Made by a program: the position numbers and the translations under genes. A stretch of 54,912 nucleotides of DNA from the NCBI GenBank assembly GCA_038210415.1, contig JBBQWS010000017.1, positions 1-54,912 on the forward strand. Reading direction: 5' to 3'. This document shows, one piece after another, positions 24,468 to 33,704 of this stretch. How positions within the stretch are numbered: position 1 is the first letter of the stretch; each line of letters opens with the position of its first letter. The notes beneath the pieces were generated by a model. The model ran no database searches, was not told the DNA's origin, and saw only the letters and a list, made by a program, of their open reading frames with translations. Source of the stretch: JBBQWS01 sp038210415. GTDB taxonomy: Bacteria; Actinomycetota; Actinomycetes; Prado026.

Positions 24468-24508
24468 TTGGGTGGTGAAGGTGGGTGGTGAAGGGGGTGG
24501 GGATTGGG

Positions 24509-25480
24509 CTAGGAGGTGCGGCGGCGGATCTCGGCGGCGATGGCGGGGACGACCTCGTGCAGGTTGCCGATGATCGCGTAGTCGGCCTTGGCCACCATGG
24601 GCGCACCCGCGTCGGTGTTGATCGCGAGGATCGTCTTGGCGGACTGGCAGCCGGCCATGTGCTGGATCGCCCCGCTGATGCCGCAAGCGACGTACAGGTC
24701 CGGGGCGATCCGGGTACCCGTCTGCCCGACCTGCTCGTGGTGCGGACGCCAGCCCTGACTCGTGACGACGCGCGAGACGCCGAGCGTGCCGCCCAGCAGC
24801 GCGGCAAGGTCGAGCAGGCTGTCGAACGAGTCGGCCCCTCCGACGCCGCGACCACCGCCGACGACGACGCGTGCCGCAGCCAGGTCGCTGCCGCCGCCCT
24901 CGCCCGCCTCGACCCGGACGACGCGTGCGACCAGGTCACCGGCGCGCAGCTCGGGGGCGAATGCGACCACCTCGGGCACTGTCGGCTGGTCGGCCGGCTC
25001 AACTCCGGCGGCATGGCTGGCCATCGTCAGCAGGACCGGGGACTGCTCGAGGTGAAGCTCCTCGAGTGCGGCACCGCCCCAGATCTGGCGCGTGGCCGTG
25101 ATCTGCTCGCCGGGCTCGATCGTCACGCAGTTTGTCGCCATCGGCCGCTCGAGCCGGACCGCGAGGTGCGCCACGATCTCGTTGCCGCGAGCCGACGCCG
25201 CCGCGAGGACGAACTGCGGCGACAGAGCGGTCACCCGGTCCTCGAGGGCGCTGGCCCACGCGGCAGCGGAGTAGCTGTCGAATCCGTCGGCCTGGGCGTG
25301 GTGCACTCGGCTCACACCTTGCTCGCCAAGCTGACCGACAAGGTCGCCGCCGGCGCCACCCACGACCAGCGCCTCGACGGGGGCACCGATCTTGGCGGCC
25401 AGGTCGCGGGCGAAGTGCACGGCTTCGAGCGAAAGCGGTGCCGCGGCGCCCGCGACGGCCTCGATCAGGACGAGGATCAT
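24509..25480 (-). CDS. etfA: Electron transfer flavoprotein, alpha subunit
   Basis: EtfA carries FAD and passes electrons from flavin dehydrogenases to the respiratory chain. The 323-aa product starts MILVLIEAVAG and has the C-terminal FAD-binding signature (TGTRIAPDLYVACGISGAIQHMAG, then AINTDAGAPMVAKADYAIIGNLHEVVP). It overlaps etfB by 4 nt. Together with the dehydrogenase upstream it makes a three-gene operon, so this ETF probably serves that enzyme. Confidence 0.95.
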   Translation of the reverse strand: MILVLIEAVAGAAAPLSLEAVHFARDLAAKIGAPVEALVVGGAGGDLVGQLGEQGVSRVHHAQADGFDSYSAAAWASALEDRVTALSPQFVLAAASARGNEIVAHLAVRLERPMATNCVTIEPGEQITATRQIWGGAALEELHLEQSPVLLTMASHAAGVEPADQPTVPEVVAFAPELRAGDLVARVVRVEAGEGGGSDLAAARVVVGGGRGVGGADSFDSLLDLAALLGGTLGVSRVVTSQGWRPHHEQVGQTGTRIAPDLYVACGISGAIQHMAGCQSAKTILAINTDAGAPMVAKADYAIIGNLHEVVPAIAAEIRRRTS

Positions 25481-26247
25481 CGGCTCAGCAATCCCAAGCG
25501 CTCGAAGAGATCGACTGCGGCGACCGCTGCGTCGGCGCCGGTGCCGAGCACCTCGACGGTGCTGGGTACCTCGGGCGGGACGGTGAGCCGGATCCGGCCG
25601 TTGCCGACCGGGCTGATCGTCGGCGTCAACCGTTCGATCGGAGCCCGCTTCGCCTTGATCCGCCCCGGCACCGACGGGTACCGCGGGATCACCGCGCCGT
25701 CGCGCACGGTGAGAACCGCCGGCAGCGGCAGCTCGAATACCTCGACGCCGTCCGGACCGTCCCGCCGTGCCGTGACGCCCGCCTCGGTGACCTCGAACGC
25801 CTTCACTCCTGTGACACATGGGAGCCCGAGCCGGTGGGCGACCGCGATCCCGACCTGGAAGTCGCCGGTGTCGGCGGCCTCGTTGCCGAACAGCAGCAGG
25901 TCGTACGACGTGCCGGCCGCCGCGTGGTCGGCGACGACCTCGGCGATCGCCGCCGCCACGTCGCCCGGCGCCCAGGTGCTCGCGTCGGCCTCGACCAGGA
26001 CCCCGCTGCCGACTCCGACCGAGAGCGCGTCGCGCATCTGGTCGACGACATCCTCGACGCCGACGCTGAGCACGGCCGCCGCACCGCCGTGCGCCTCGAC
26101 CGTCTGCACGGCCAGCTCGACCGCGCACTCCTCGTGCGGGCTGAGGGTGTAGCCGACGTGCCGGGCGTCGACAGCCTGGGCGTCGTCGGTGAGGGTGATC
26201 CGGCCGGACGCCCCCGCGACCCGCTTGATGCTGATCAGGATGTTCAT
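25477..26247 (-). CDS. etfB: Electron transfer flavoprotein, beta subunit
   Basis: EtfB is the AMP-binding partner of EtfA. The 256-aa product starts MNILISIKRVAG, has SPHEECAVELAVQTVEAHGG, YDLLLFGNEAADTGDFQVGIAVAHRLGLP and the C-terminal IKAKRAPIERL of the ETF beta signature. The ATG at 26247 is chosen by alignment with the family; the ORF could extend 66 nt upstream. It lies 7 nt after the dehydrogenase gene and overlaps etfA. Confidence 0.95.
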   Translation of the reverse strand: MNILISIKRVAGASGRITLTDDAQAVDARHVGYTLSPHEECAVELAVQTVEAHGGAAAVLSVGVEDVVDQMRDALSVGVGSGVLVEADASTWAPGDVAAAIAEVVADHAAAGTSYDLLLFGNEAADTGDFQVGIAVAHRLGLPCVTGVKAFEVTEAGVTARRDGPDGVEVFELPLPAVLTVRDGAVIPRYPSVPGRIKAKRAPIERLTPTISPVGNGRIRLTVPPEVPSTVEVLGTGADAAVAAVDLFERLGLLSR

Positions 26248-26254
26248 CGGCGTG

Positions 26255-28771
26255 CTACCCCCGGATCCGGTCGTTGGTCGGATCGAACAGCGGGGTGGCG
26301 CCGGCGACGGCAACGGTCACGGGGTACTGCTCGCCGAAGTACTCGACCCGGAGCGCTGTACCGACCACGGCGTACTGCGGCGGCAGGTACGTCATCAGCA
26401 GGTGTTTGCCCAGCGAAGGGGCCGAACCCGCCGACGTGACATACGACCGACGACCGTGCGCGTCCTCGATGAAGCCGCCGTCGGCGGCGAGGACCGGCTC
26501 CCGGCCGAGCATGTAGCGCTTGGTGCCGTCGGCCGAGGTGTGGTCGTCGACGGTGAGGGTGCACAGGACGGTGACGGGCTCGTCTCCGCGCTGCTTGAGG
26601 TACGCGTCCTTGCCGACGAAGTCCTCGTCCTTGACGGTCTTGCGGGCCATGCCGGCCTCCACGAGGGAACGTTCGAGGTCGAGCTCGGCGCCGTGGGCGC
26701 GGTAGCCCTTCTCCAGCCGACCGGTGGTGCCGTAGACCCCGATGCCGACGGGGACCATGCCGTGCGGCTGGCCGGCATCGAGCAGGGTCTGCCACAGGTG
26801 GGCGCCCTGCTCGAACGAGACGTAGAGCTCCCAGCCGAGCTCGCCGACGTACGAGATCCGCGACGCCAGGACCTGCTGCGACCCGATCTCGATCGTCTTG
26901 CAGCTCGAGAACCCGAACGCCTTGTGCGACAGGTCGGCCTCGGTGACCGACGCGAGGATGTCTCGAGCCCGTGGACCCCACACGCCGATCGTCGTGTACG
27001 CCGTCGTCCGGTCGACGACGTGTGCGTCAGCACCGTCGGGGATGTTGTCGCTGAACCACTTGCGGTCGATGTTGCCGGACATGCCCCCGGTGACGACGCG
27101 GAAGTGGTTGGGTCCCAGTCGCATGATGGTGAGGTCGGCCTTGATCCCGCCGGCCGGTCCGAGCACGGGGGTGTAGACGACCCGCCCGACGGCGACGTCC
27201 ATCTGCTGGACGGCGACCCGCTGGACGACGTCGAGCGCGGCCGGGCCGATCACGTCGAACAGGTTGAATGCGGTGAGGTCGACGAGCCCGGCGCGGTCAC
27301 GCATGGCGAGGTGCTCCGCGTTGATGATCGGCGACCACCAACGGGCATCCCACTCCGCTGTACGCGTCATGACCCGGTCGCCGTACTCGGCCAGCAGGCC
27401 GGCGTTTGACTCGTACCAGAACGGACGCTCCCACCCCGCCGTCTCGAAGAACACGGCCCCGAGCTCGCGTTCGCTCGCGTTCATCGGGCTGAGCCGGACG
27501 TCGCGGTCCGAGGCCCACTGCTCGGACGGGTGGACGATGCCGTACGTCTTGTTGAACGCCTCGGACGTGCGGGCCCAGACGTGCTGCTTGCTGCGCTGGG
27601 TCGGGTAGAAGCGGGCGATGTCGGACTGGTGCGGGTCGATCTCGGGGGCGCCTGTGGTCATCCACTCGGCGACCATGCGGCCGACGCCCGGGCCCTCCTT
27701 GATCCAGACCGCGGCGGCCGACCAGAGGCCCTTGACCTCGGGCGTCTCGCCGAGCAACGGGGCACCGTCGGGGGTGAGCGACAGCAGCCCGTTGATGGCG
27801 TAGCGGACGCCGACGGCAGGGTTGCCGAGGATGTCGGGCATGAGCTCCAGCGCCTGCTCGAGCTGGGGGTCGAAGTCCTCGTCGGTGAACGGGAGCTCGG
27901 TGGGGGACAACGTCGACTGCTCGATGGACGGGATGTCCTCGGCGTCCATGAGGATCGGGCGGTGGGCGTACGACCCGACCTCCATGTCTCCGCCGTGCTG
28001 CCGCTCGTAGCAGAAGGTGTCCATGTCGCGGACGATGGGGAAGGTGATCTCGCCGACGGTTTCGGCGAACTGCGGCACCGGGCCGACGCTGATCATCTGG
28101 TGCACGGCAGGCGCGAGCGGGATGCAGGCGCCGGCCATCTTCGCGACCTTCGGGCTCCAGACGCCGCAGCAGATCACGACGGTCTCGGCCTGGATGTCGC
28201 CCTGGTCGGTGCGGACCCGCTTGATCCGGCCGTCGTCGACGTCCATGCCGACGATCTCGACGCCGGAGACGACGGTGAGCGCGCCCATCTCCTGGGCCCG
28301 CTCGCGCATTATCGTGCCGGCCCGCAGTGAGTCGACGACGCCGACGGACGGGGTGTAGAAGCCGCCGAGGATCACCGTCTCGTCGAGGAAGGGCACCTTC
28401 TCGCGGACCTGGTCAGGGGTCAGCATCTCGGAGAAGATGCCGAACGCCTTGGCCGACGCCATGCGGCGCTGCAGCTCGTTCATCCGCTCCGGGGTACGGG
28501 CGACTTCGATGCCGCCGGACTCGGTGAAGACCCCGAGCTCCTGGTACTGCCGGACGCTGTCCATGGTCAGGTCGGTCATCTCGCGGGAGTGGTCCACCGG
28601 GAAGATGAAGTTGGACGCGTGACCGGTCGACCCGCCGGGGTTGGGCAGCGCGCCCTTGTCGATCTGGACGATGTCGCGCCACCCCAACCGGGCCAGGTGG
28701 TACACGACGCTGTTGCCGACGATGCCGGCACCGATCACGACCGCGCGTGCACGCTCCGGTACTGCGCCCAT
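26255..28771 (-). CDS. Dimethylglycine/sarcosine dehydrogenase-like FAD enzyme with GcvT-type folate domain
   Basis: This enzyme oxidatively demethylates an N-methylated glycine and hands the C1 unit to tetrahydrofolate. The 838-aa product has an N-terminal DAO-type FAD domain (VVIGAGIVGNSVVYHLARLG, residues 11-30), STGHASN with His51 at the usual place for covalent FAD, and a C-terminal aminomethyltransferase (GcvT) half from about residue 440 (VDLTAFNLFDVIGPAALDVVQRV, SYVGELGWELYV, GIGVYGTTGRLEKGYRAHG). AAGGAAGG precedes the ATG by about 6 nt. It is followed by etfB-etfA, the electron acceptors for this class. Whether dimethylglycine or sarcosine is the substrate cannot be told. Confidence 0.9.
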   Translation of the reverse strand: MGAVPERARAVVIGAGIVGNSVVYHLARLGWRDIVQIDKGALPNPGGSTGHASNFIFPVDHSREMTDLTMDSVRQYQELGVFTESGGIEVARTPERMNELQRRMASAKAFGIFSEMLTPDQVREKVPFLDETVILGGFYTPSVGVVDSLRAGTIMRERAQEMGALTVVSGVEIVGMDVDDGRIKRVRTDQGDIQAETVVICCGVWSPKVAKMAGACIPLAPAVHQMISVGPVPQFAETVGEITFPIVRDMDTFCYERQHGGDMEVGSYAHRPILMDAEDIPSIEQSTLSPTELPFTDEDFDPQLEQALELMPDILGNPAVGVRYAINGLLSLTPDGAPLLGETPEVKGLWSAAAVWIKEGPGVGRMVAEWMTTGAPEIDPHQSDIARFYPTQRSKQHVWARTSEAFNKTYGIVHPSEQWASDRDVRLSPMNASERELGAVFFETAGWERPFWYESNAGLLAEYGDRVMTRTAEWDARWWSPIINAEHLAMRDRAGLVDLTAFNLFDVIGPAALDVVQRVAVQQMDVAVGRVVYTPVLGPAGGIKADLTIMRLGPNHFRVVTGGMSGNIDRKWFSDNIPDGADAHVVDRTTAYTTIGVWGPRARDILASVTEADLSHKAFGFSSCKTIEIGSQQVLASRISYVGELGWELYVSFEQGAHLWQTLLDAGQPHGMVPVGIGVYGTTGRLEKGYRAHGAELDLERSLVEAGMARKTVKDEDFVGKDAYLKQRGDEPVTVLCTLTVDDHTSADGTKRYMLGREPVLAADGGFIEDAHGRRSYVTSAGSAPSLGKHLLMTYLPPQYAVVGTALRVEYFGEQYPVTVAVAGATPLFDPTNDRIRG

Positions 28772-28913
28772 CTTGAGGCCTTCCTTTCAGGGAGTTGTTG
28801 CGCCATGAGCAACGTCAACGCACGATGGGGAACATGGCGGACTCATCATCGCCAGCGCCGCCCTGACCGTCAAGGGCGGGCGGGCTGCCCGCGGACCACC
28901 GAATCCACCTAGG

Positions 28914-29459
28914 GTGCGAACCGTGATCGACCTCGGCACCGGATGGAGCACGGCCCGGCTGATCCTGGAGCCGGTGCAGCCGGGCCACGCGGTCGAGCTT
29001 CACGCGTTGCTCGACGACGAGACGCTGCACCGGTTCACCGGCGGCCACCCGCTCGACCTCGCTGCTTGGAGGGACCGGCTCGAGCTCTGGAGTCGCCGCC
29101 GGTCCCCGGACGGCACGCAGGCGTGGGGCAACTGGGTGCTGCGGCAGATCGGCTCGGGTGAGGCGGTCGGCTACGTCCAGGTCACTCTGCCCGCGCCCGG
29201 GCGAGCGGAGGTCGCCTGGGTTCTCGGGCGTCGCTGGCAGGGGCTCGGTCTCGCGAGTGAGGCAGCGGCGAGCCTGGTGGCCCGGTTGCTCGCCGACGGC
29301 TGCACGGTGGTCGCCCACATCCACCCCGACCACGCCGCGTCGCAGCGAGTCGCTGCGGCCGCCGGACTCATGGCCACCGACCGCCTGGCGGACGGTGAGC
29401 GGGAGTGGAAAACCGGGGCGACCGATGTCGGACCGTTGTCGTACGGTGATCATCAATGA
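28914..29459 (+). CDS. GNAT family N-acetyltransferase
   Basis: This is a RimJ/RimL-type acetyltransferase. The 181-aa product starts STARLILEPVQPGHAVELHALL, then has VGYVQVTL, VAWVLGRRWQGLGLASEAAASLV (the acetyl-CoA-binding motif A, about residues 100-122) and HIHPDHAASQRVAAAAGL, the usual motif B. The substrate is unknown. A GTG at 28914 or 28923 may be the start. Its stop overlaps the following ABC exporter gene by 4 nt, suggesting cotranscription. It is divergent from the dehydrogenase operon; the 142-bp gap between them holds no other recognisable feature. Confidence 0.85.
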   Translation: MRTVIDLGTGWSTARLILEPVQPGHAVELHALLDDETLHRFTGGHPLDLAAWRDRLELWSRRRSPDGTQAWGNWVLRQIGSGEAVGYVQVTLPAPGRAEVAWVLGRRWQGLGLASEAAASLVARLLADGCTVVAHIHPDHAASQRVAAAAGLMATDRLADGEREWKTGATDVGPLSYGDHQ

Positions 29460-31219
29460 CCACCGATGCTCCGCGCCGCCGCAGCATGCGCTCGTTGTGG
29501 CGCATCCGCAGTTACGTCCGGCCCTACGCGGGTCAGATGATCTTGATGACCGCGGCCGCCGGGCTGGCAGTCGGCGCCAGCATCGTCGTCCCACTGGTCA
29601 CCCGCTCGGTCGTCGACGGACCGATCAGGCACGGCGACCGGTCCGGCCTTGTCCCGCTGGGCCTGCTGGCGCTGACGCTCGGTCTGCTCGAGGCGGGCCT
29701 GGTCTTCATCCGGCGCTGGGTCCAGTCCTACGCCGCGCTCGGCATGGAGAGCGCGATGCGCGACGACCTCTACGCGCACCTGCAGCGACTCCCGGTGGCG
29801 TTCCACGACGAGTGGCAGAGCGGCCAGCTGCTCTCGCGGGCCACCAGCGACCTCTCGACGATCCGCCGCTTCCTCTCGTTCGGCCTGGTGTTCCTGGTGA
29901 TCAACGTCGCCACGTTCATCGTGGTGGTGGGGCTGCTGATCCACCTGTACCTCCCGCTCGGGATCCTCGTAGCGCTCTCGTTCGTGCCGCTCTTCCTGAT
30001 CTCGCGGGGGCTGGCCCGGGCCTACCTCGACATGTCTCGGCGGGTCCAGGACCAGCAAGGAGACCTGGCCACGTTCATCGAGGAGTCCGCGGTCGGCATC
30101 CGCATGATCCGGTCCTTCGGCCGCCGTGACCACGTCGGCGAGACATTTCGCGGCACGGCTCGGGCGCTTCACGACTCCCAGGTCGCCAAGGCCCGGCTGA
30201 TCGCTCGGTTCTGGTCGCTGCTCGATCTTGTGCCGAACGTCACGCTCGGCGCGATCCTGCTGCTGGGGGCTCCCGCGGTGGCCAAGGGGGCGATGACCCT
30301 TGGCGACCTGGTGGCCTTCGTCTCGCTGATGCTCATGCTCGTCTGGCCGGTGGACTCCCTGGGCTGGATCATGGCCAACGGGCAGGAAGCCATGACGGCC
30401 GCCGACCGCGTCTACGAGGTCTTCGACACCGTGCCTGTGGTCGTCGACCGGGCGGGCGCTGTCGAGGTCGTGGAGTCGTCAGGCTCGCTGCGCTTCGAAG
30501 GGGTGGGGTTCGGCTACGCAGGCTCGCCGACGCAGGTGCTGCACGACGTCACGTTCGAGGTGCGGCCCGGCGAGACGCTCGCGCTCGTGGGCGCGACCGG
30601 GAGCGGCAAGACGACGCTCACCGCTCTCGTGCCCAGGCTCTACGACGTGTCAGCCGGCCGGATCACCCTCGACGGTCGTGACGTCCGCGACCTGCGGCTC
30701 AGCTCGCTGCGCAAGCTCGTGGCCACGGCGTTCGAGGAGGTGACACTGTTCTCCGCGAGCGTCCGCGAGAACCTCACCCTGGGCTACCCGGACGCCACCG
30801 ACGCCGAGGTCGAGGCCGCGCTCGAGCTGGCGCAGGCCAGCTTCGTGCGCGAGCTCCCTTGGGGGCTGGATACCCGGATCGGCGAGCAGGGCATGGCACT
30901 GTCGGGCGGTCAACGTCAGCGGCTCGCGCTGGCCCGGGCGGTGATCGGGCGGCCGCCGGTCCTGGTCCTCGACGATCCGCTATCGGCTCTCGACGTGCAC
31001 ACTGAGGCGCTGGTCGAGCAGGCGCTGCGTCGGGTGCTGGTCGGCACCACCGCGCTGCTCGTGGTGCACCGACCGTCGACGGTGGCGCTCGCCGACCGGG
31101 TGGCGCTGCTCGAGGGCGGCACGATCCGAGCGGTCGGCACCCACTCCGAGCTGATGGCGTCCGAGCCCTCCTACCGCGCCGTGCTGTCCCAGCAGGCTGA
31201 GCAGGTGCCGTCCCGATGA
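29456..31219 (+). CDS. ABC exporter half-transporter with degenerate ATP site
   Basis: This is a fused membrane domain plus ATPase, one half of a probable heterodimeric exporter. The 587-aa product has six transmembrane helices in residues about 25-310 and an NBD: Walker A GATGSGKTT (379-387), signature LSGGQ (482-486), Walker B VLVLDD with Asp507 in place of the catalytic Glu, and Glu427 where the Q-loop Gln is expected. The H-loop His is present (VVHRPS). This non-catalytic nucleotide-site pattern is typical of one partner in TM287/288- or BmrCD-type pairs. The second half overlaps it by 4 nt. Substrate unknown; drugs or lipids are typical. Confidence 0.92.
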   Translation: MTTDAPRRRSMRSLWRIRSYVRPYAGQMILMTAAAGLAVGASIVVPLVTRSVVDGPIRHGDRSGLVPLGLLALTLGLLEAGLVFIRRWVQSYAALGMESAMRDDLYAHLQRLPVAFHDEWQSGQLLSRATSDLSTIRRFLSFGLVFLVINVATFIVVVGLLIHLYLPLGILVALSFVPLFLISRGLARAYLDMSRRVQDQQGDLATFIEESAVGIRMIRSFGRRDHVGETFRGTARALHDSQVAKARLIARFWSLLDLVPNVTLGAILLLGAPAVAKGAMTLGDLVAFVSLMLMLVWPVDSLGWIMANGQEAMTAADRVYEVFDTVPVVVDRAGAVEVVESSGSLRFEGVGFGYAGSPTQVLHDVTFEVRPGETLALVGATGSGKTTLTALVPRLYDVSAGRITLDGRDVRDLRLSSLRKLVATAFEEVTLFSASVRENLTLGYPDATDAEVEAALELAQASFVRELPWGLDTRIGEQGMALSGGQRQRLALARAVIGRPPVLVLDDPLSALDVHTEALVEQALRRVLVGTTALLVVHRPSTVALADRVALLEGGTIRAVGTHSELMASEPSYRAVLSQQAEQVPSR

Positions 31220-33054
31220 CCACCACCGACCCAGGGCCGGCCGCGGTGGCCACCTGGCGCGGGGTCGCGGCGGAGGGCGCCGACGACCTGACCGCCGACG
31301 TCACGCTGCGGCTGCGCGACCGCAGCCGCCGGCTCCTGCGCAGCCTGCTGCGCCCGCACCGCCGCGCCATCTGGTGGGCGATCGCGGTCCTGATGGTCCA
31401 GAACGCGGCTGCGATGGCCGGACCGTACCTCGTGAGCATCGGGATCGACCGTGGCATCGCTCCGATCAAGGCCGGTGAGGGGTCGCGCGTCCTGATCACC
31501 GTCACGGTCGCGTTCCTGGCCGCGGCCCTGGTCGAGTACGCCGCCAAGCGCACTTTCCTGGTGGCGAGCGGACGGATCGGGCAGGCGGTGCTCTACGACC
31601 TGCGCACGCGGGTCTATGACCACTTCCAACGGCTGTCGCCGGCGTTCCACGAGCGGTACACCTCCGGCCGGGTCATCTCCCGGCTCACCAGCGACGTCGA
31701 CGCGATCGGCGAGCTTCTCGACGGAGGCATCGACGACCTCATCCTGGCCGGGCTCTCGGTCGTCTCCGTCGGGGTGATCCTGGTGCTGCTCGACGCGCCG
31801 ATGGGCCTGGTCACGCTGCTCTCGTTCCCGCTCCTGGTGTGGCTGTCCCGCTGGTTCCGGCGCAACTCGGCGCGCGCGTACCGGCGCACCCGCGAGACGG
31901 TCGCGCTGGTGATCGTCAACTTCGTCGAGTCCCTCGGCGGCATCCGGGCCGTCCAGGCCTTCCGCCGTGAGCCGCGCAACCAGGAGATCTTCGAGGAGCT
32001 GAACGCCGACTACCGACTGGCCAACGAGCGGGCGTTCAAGCTGGTAGCGATCTTCGGCCCCGGCATCAAGCTCGTGGGCAACGTCACCATCGCCGTGGTG
32101 TTGGTCTACGGCGGTTCGCGCGTGCTCGACGGGCAGACCCAGGTAGGCGTGCTGGCAGCGTTCCTGCTCTACCTGCGCCGGTTCTTCGAGCCGATGCAGG
32201 AGCTCTCGATGTTCTACAACACCTTGCAGTCGGCCACAGCCGCGCTCGAGAAGCTGTCCGGGGTGCTCGAGGAGTCCCCGTCGGTCGCCGAGCCGGCTGA
32301 CCCGGTCCCGCTGCCGAAGGCCCTCGGCAAGCTCGACTTCGAGGAGGTCCGTTTCGCCTACCGCGAGGCGGTGGTCCTGCCCGGGCTGGACCTGCACGTG
32401 CCGGCCGGCCAGACCCTCGCGCTCGTCGGCGCCACCGGAGCGGGCAAGACGACGATCGCCAGGCTGGTCGCCCGCTTCTACGATCCGCTGCAGGGCAGGG
32501 TGCTGCTCGACGGGATCGACCTGCGCGACCTGTCCGAGCCCGACCTGCGCCGGGCCGTCGTCCTGGTCACGCAGGAGAACTTCCTGTTCGAGGACACCGT
32601 TGCCGAGAACATCCGGTTCGGTCAGCCCGGGGCACCCGACCGCGCGATCGAGGACGCCGCTCGGGCGATCGGTGCGCACGAGTTCATCGAGGCGCTGCCC
32701 CAGGGCTACGACACCGACGTGGGCAAGCGCGGCAGCCGGCTGTCCGCCGGTCAGCGGCAGCTGGTCGCCTTCGCTCGGGCCTTCCTCGCCGACCCCGCAG
32801 TGCTGATCCTCGACGAGGCCACGTCGTCGCTCGACATCCCCAGCGAGCGGCTGGTCCAGCGGGCCCTGCGGACGATCCTGGCCGACCGGACGGCTGTGAT
32901 CATCGCCCACCGGCTCTCCACGGTCGAGATCGCCGACCGGGTGCTGGTGCTCGACCAGGGGAGGGTCATCGAGGACGGGACCCCCGCCGAGCTGATCGCG
33001 GCGGCCGGCGGGTACGCCGGACTGCATGCGGCCTGGGCCGAGTCGCTCGTCTGA
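31216..33054 (+). CDS. ABC exporter half-transporter with canonical ATPase
   Basis: This is the second half of the heterodimeric exporter. The 612-aa product has an N-terminal cytoplasmic extension of about 50 residues, six transmembrane helices (about 52-335) and an NBD with Walker A GATGAGKTT (405-413), Q-loop VTQENF, signature LSAGQ (509-513), Walker B LILDEATSSLD with catalytic Glu534 and H-loop IIAHRLST. The signature departs from LSGGQ, and in a head-to-tail dimer it would face the degenerate Walker motifs of the preceding protein, leaving one fully active site. Confidence 0.93.
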   Translation: MTTTDPGPAAVATWRGVAAEGADDLTADVTLRLRDRSRRLLRSLLRPHRRAIWWAIAVLMVQNAAAMAGPYLVSIGIDRGIAPIKAGEGSRVLITVTVAFLAAALVEYAAKRTFLVASGRIGQAVLYDLRTRVYDHFQRLSPAFHERYTSGRVISRLTSDVDAIGELLDGGIDDLILAGLSVVSVGVILVLLDAPMGLVTLLSFPLLVWLSRWFRRNSARAYRRTRETVALVIVNFVESLGGIRAVQAFRREPRNQEIFEELNADYRLANERAFKLVAIFGPGIKLVGNVTIAVVLVYGGSRVLDGQTQVGVLAAFLLYLRRFFEPMQELSMFYNTLQSATAALEKLSGVLEESPSVAEPADPVPLPKALGKLDFEEVRFAYREAVVLPGLDLHVPAGQTLALVGATGAGKTTIARLVARFYDPLQGRVLLDGIDLRDLSEPDLRRAVVLVTQENFLFEDTVAENIRFGQPGAPDRAIEDAARAIGAHEFIEALPQGYDTDVGKRGSRLSAGQRQLVAFARAFLADPAVLILDEATSSLDIPSERLVQRALRTILADRTAVIIAHRLSTVEIADRVLVLDQGRVIEDGTPAELIAAAGGYAGLHAAWAESLV

Positions 33055-33098
33055 CCGACCGCTACCCTGGCGGTCTCGCGTCCGAAGGGGGAAGTTCC

Positions 33099-33704
33099 GT
33101 GGTCAACCCGTTTCGCGGCCGGGGTAGTGCGGCCGACCGTGACCCGCGGCTACCGCCCGGGCAGTACGACACCGGCTCCTCGTTCCCGGTGCTCACCGCC
33201 GAGCGCACCCCGTCGCTCGACCCGCAGCAGTACACCTTTCGGGTCGACGGCCTGGTCGCAGAGCCCAAGACCTGGAACTGGGACGAGCTGCACGCGCTTC
33301 CCCCAGCTCGCTTCGACGGCGACATCCACTGCGTCACGACGTGGTCGAAGCTCGGGACGTCCTTCGCTGGGGTGTCCGTCGACACGTTGCTGGGTGACGT
33401 GACCGTCGCGCCGGGCGCAACCCACGTAGTCGCCTGGAGCCACACGGGCTACACCACGAACCTTCCGCTTGCCGACGTCACCGGCGGAAAGGCGTGGGTG
33501 GTGTGGGATCACGAGGGCCAGCCGCTGGCGCGCGAGCACGGCGGCCCCGCGCGGCTCCTCGTCCCGCACCTGTATTTCTGGAAGTCGGCGAAGTGGGTGG
33601 GCGGCCTACGGCTGCTCGATCACGACGAGCCGGGCTTCTGGGAGACCCGCGGCTACCACGACCGCGGCGACCCGTGGCTCGAGCAGCGGTACACCGGTGA
33701 CTGA
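33099..33704 (+). CDS. Molybdopterin-dependent oxidoreductase (sulfite oxidase-like fold)
   Basis: This 201-aa protein is a minimal Moco-binding domain of the sulfite oxidase/MsrP type. It has YTFRVDGLVAEPKTWNWDEL, the Moco-ligand Cys in GDIHCVTTWSK (Cys78), VVAWSHTGYTTNLPLADV, and the C-terminal GGPARLLVPHLYFWKSAKWVGGL. No signal peptide or Tat motif is visible, so it looks cytoplasmic. The start is GTG after GAAGGGGGAAG. The ferredoxin reductase-like gene overlaps its end by 8 nt, so the two likely form a small oxidoreductase pair. The substrate is unknown. Confidence 0.9.
   Translation: MVNPFRGRGSAADRDPRLPPGQYDTGSSFPVLTAERTPSLDPQQYTFRVDGLVAEPKTWNWDELHALPPARFDGDIHCVTTWSKLGTSFAGVSVDTLLGDVTVAPGATHVVAWSHTGYTTNLPLADVTGGKAWVVWDHEGQPLAREHGGPARLLVPHLYFWKSAKWVGGLRLLDHDEPGFWETRGYHDRGDPWLEQRYTGD

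Noticed and set aside
28772..28913. Possible riboswitch or attenuator ahead of the dehydrogenase operon or GNAT gene
   Set aside because: A short GCCC/GGGC hairpin is present, but no conserved riboswitch core was recognised, and the dehydrogenase gene has a normal ribosome site only a short way from any promoter.
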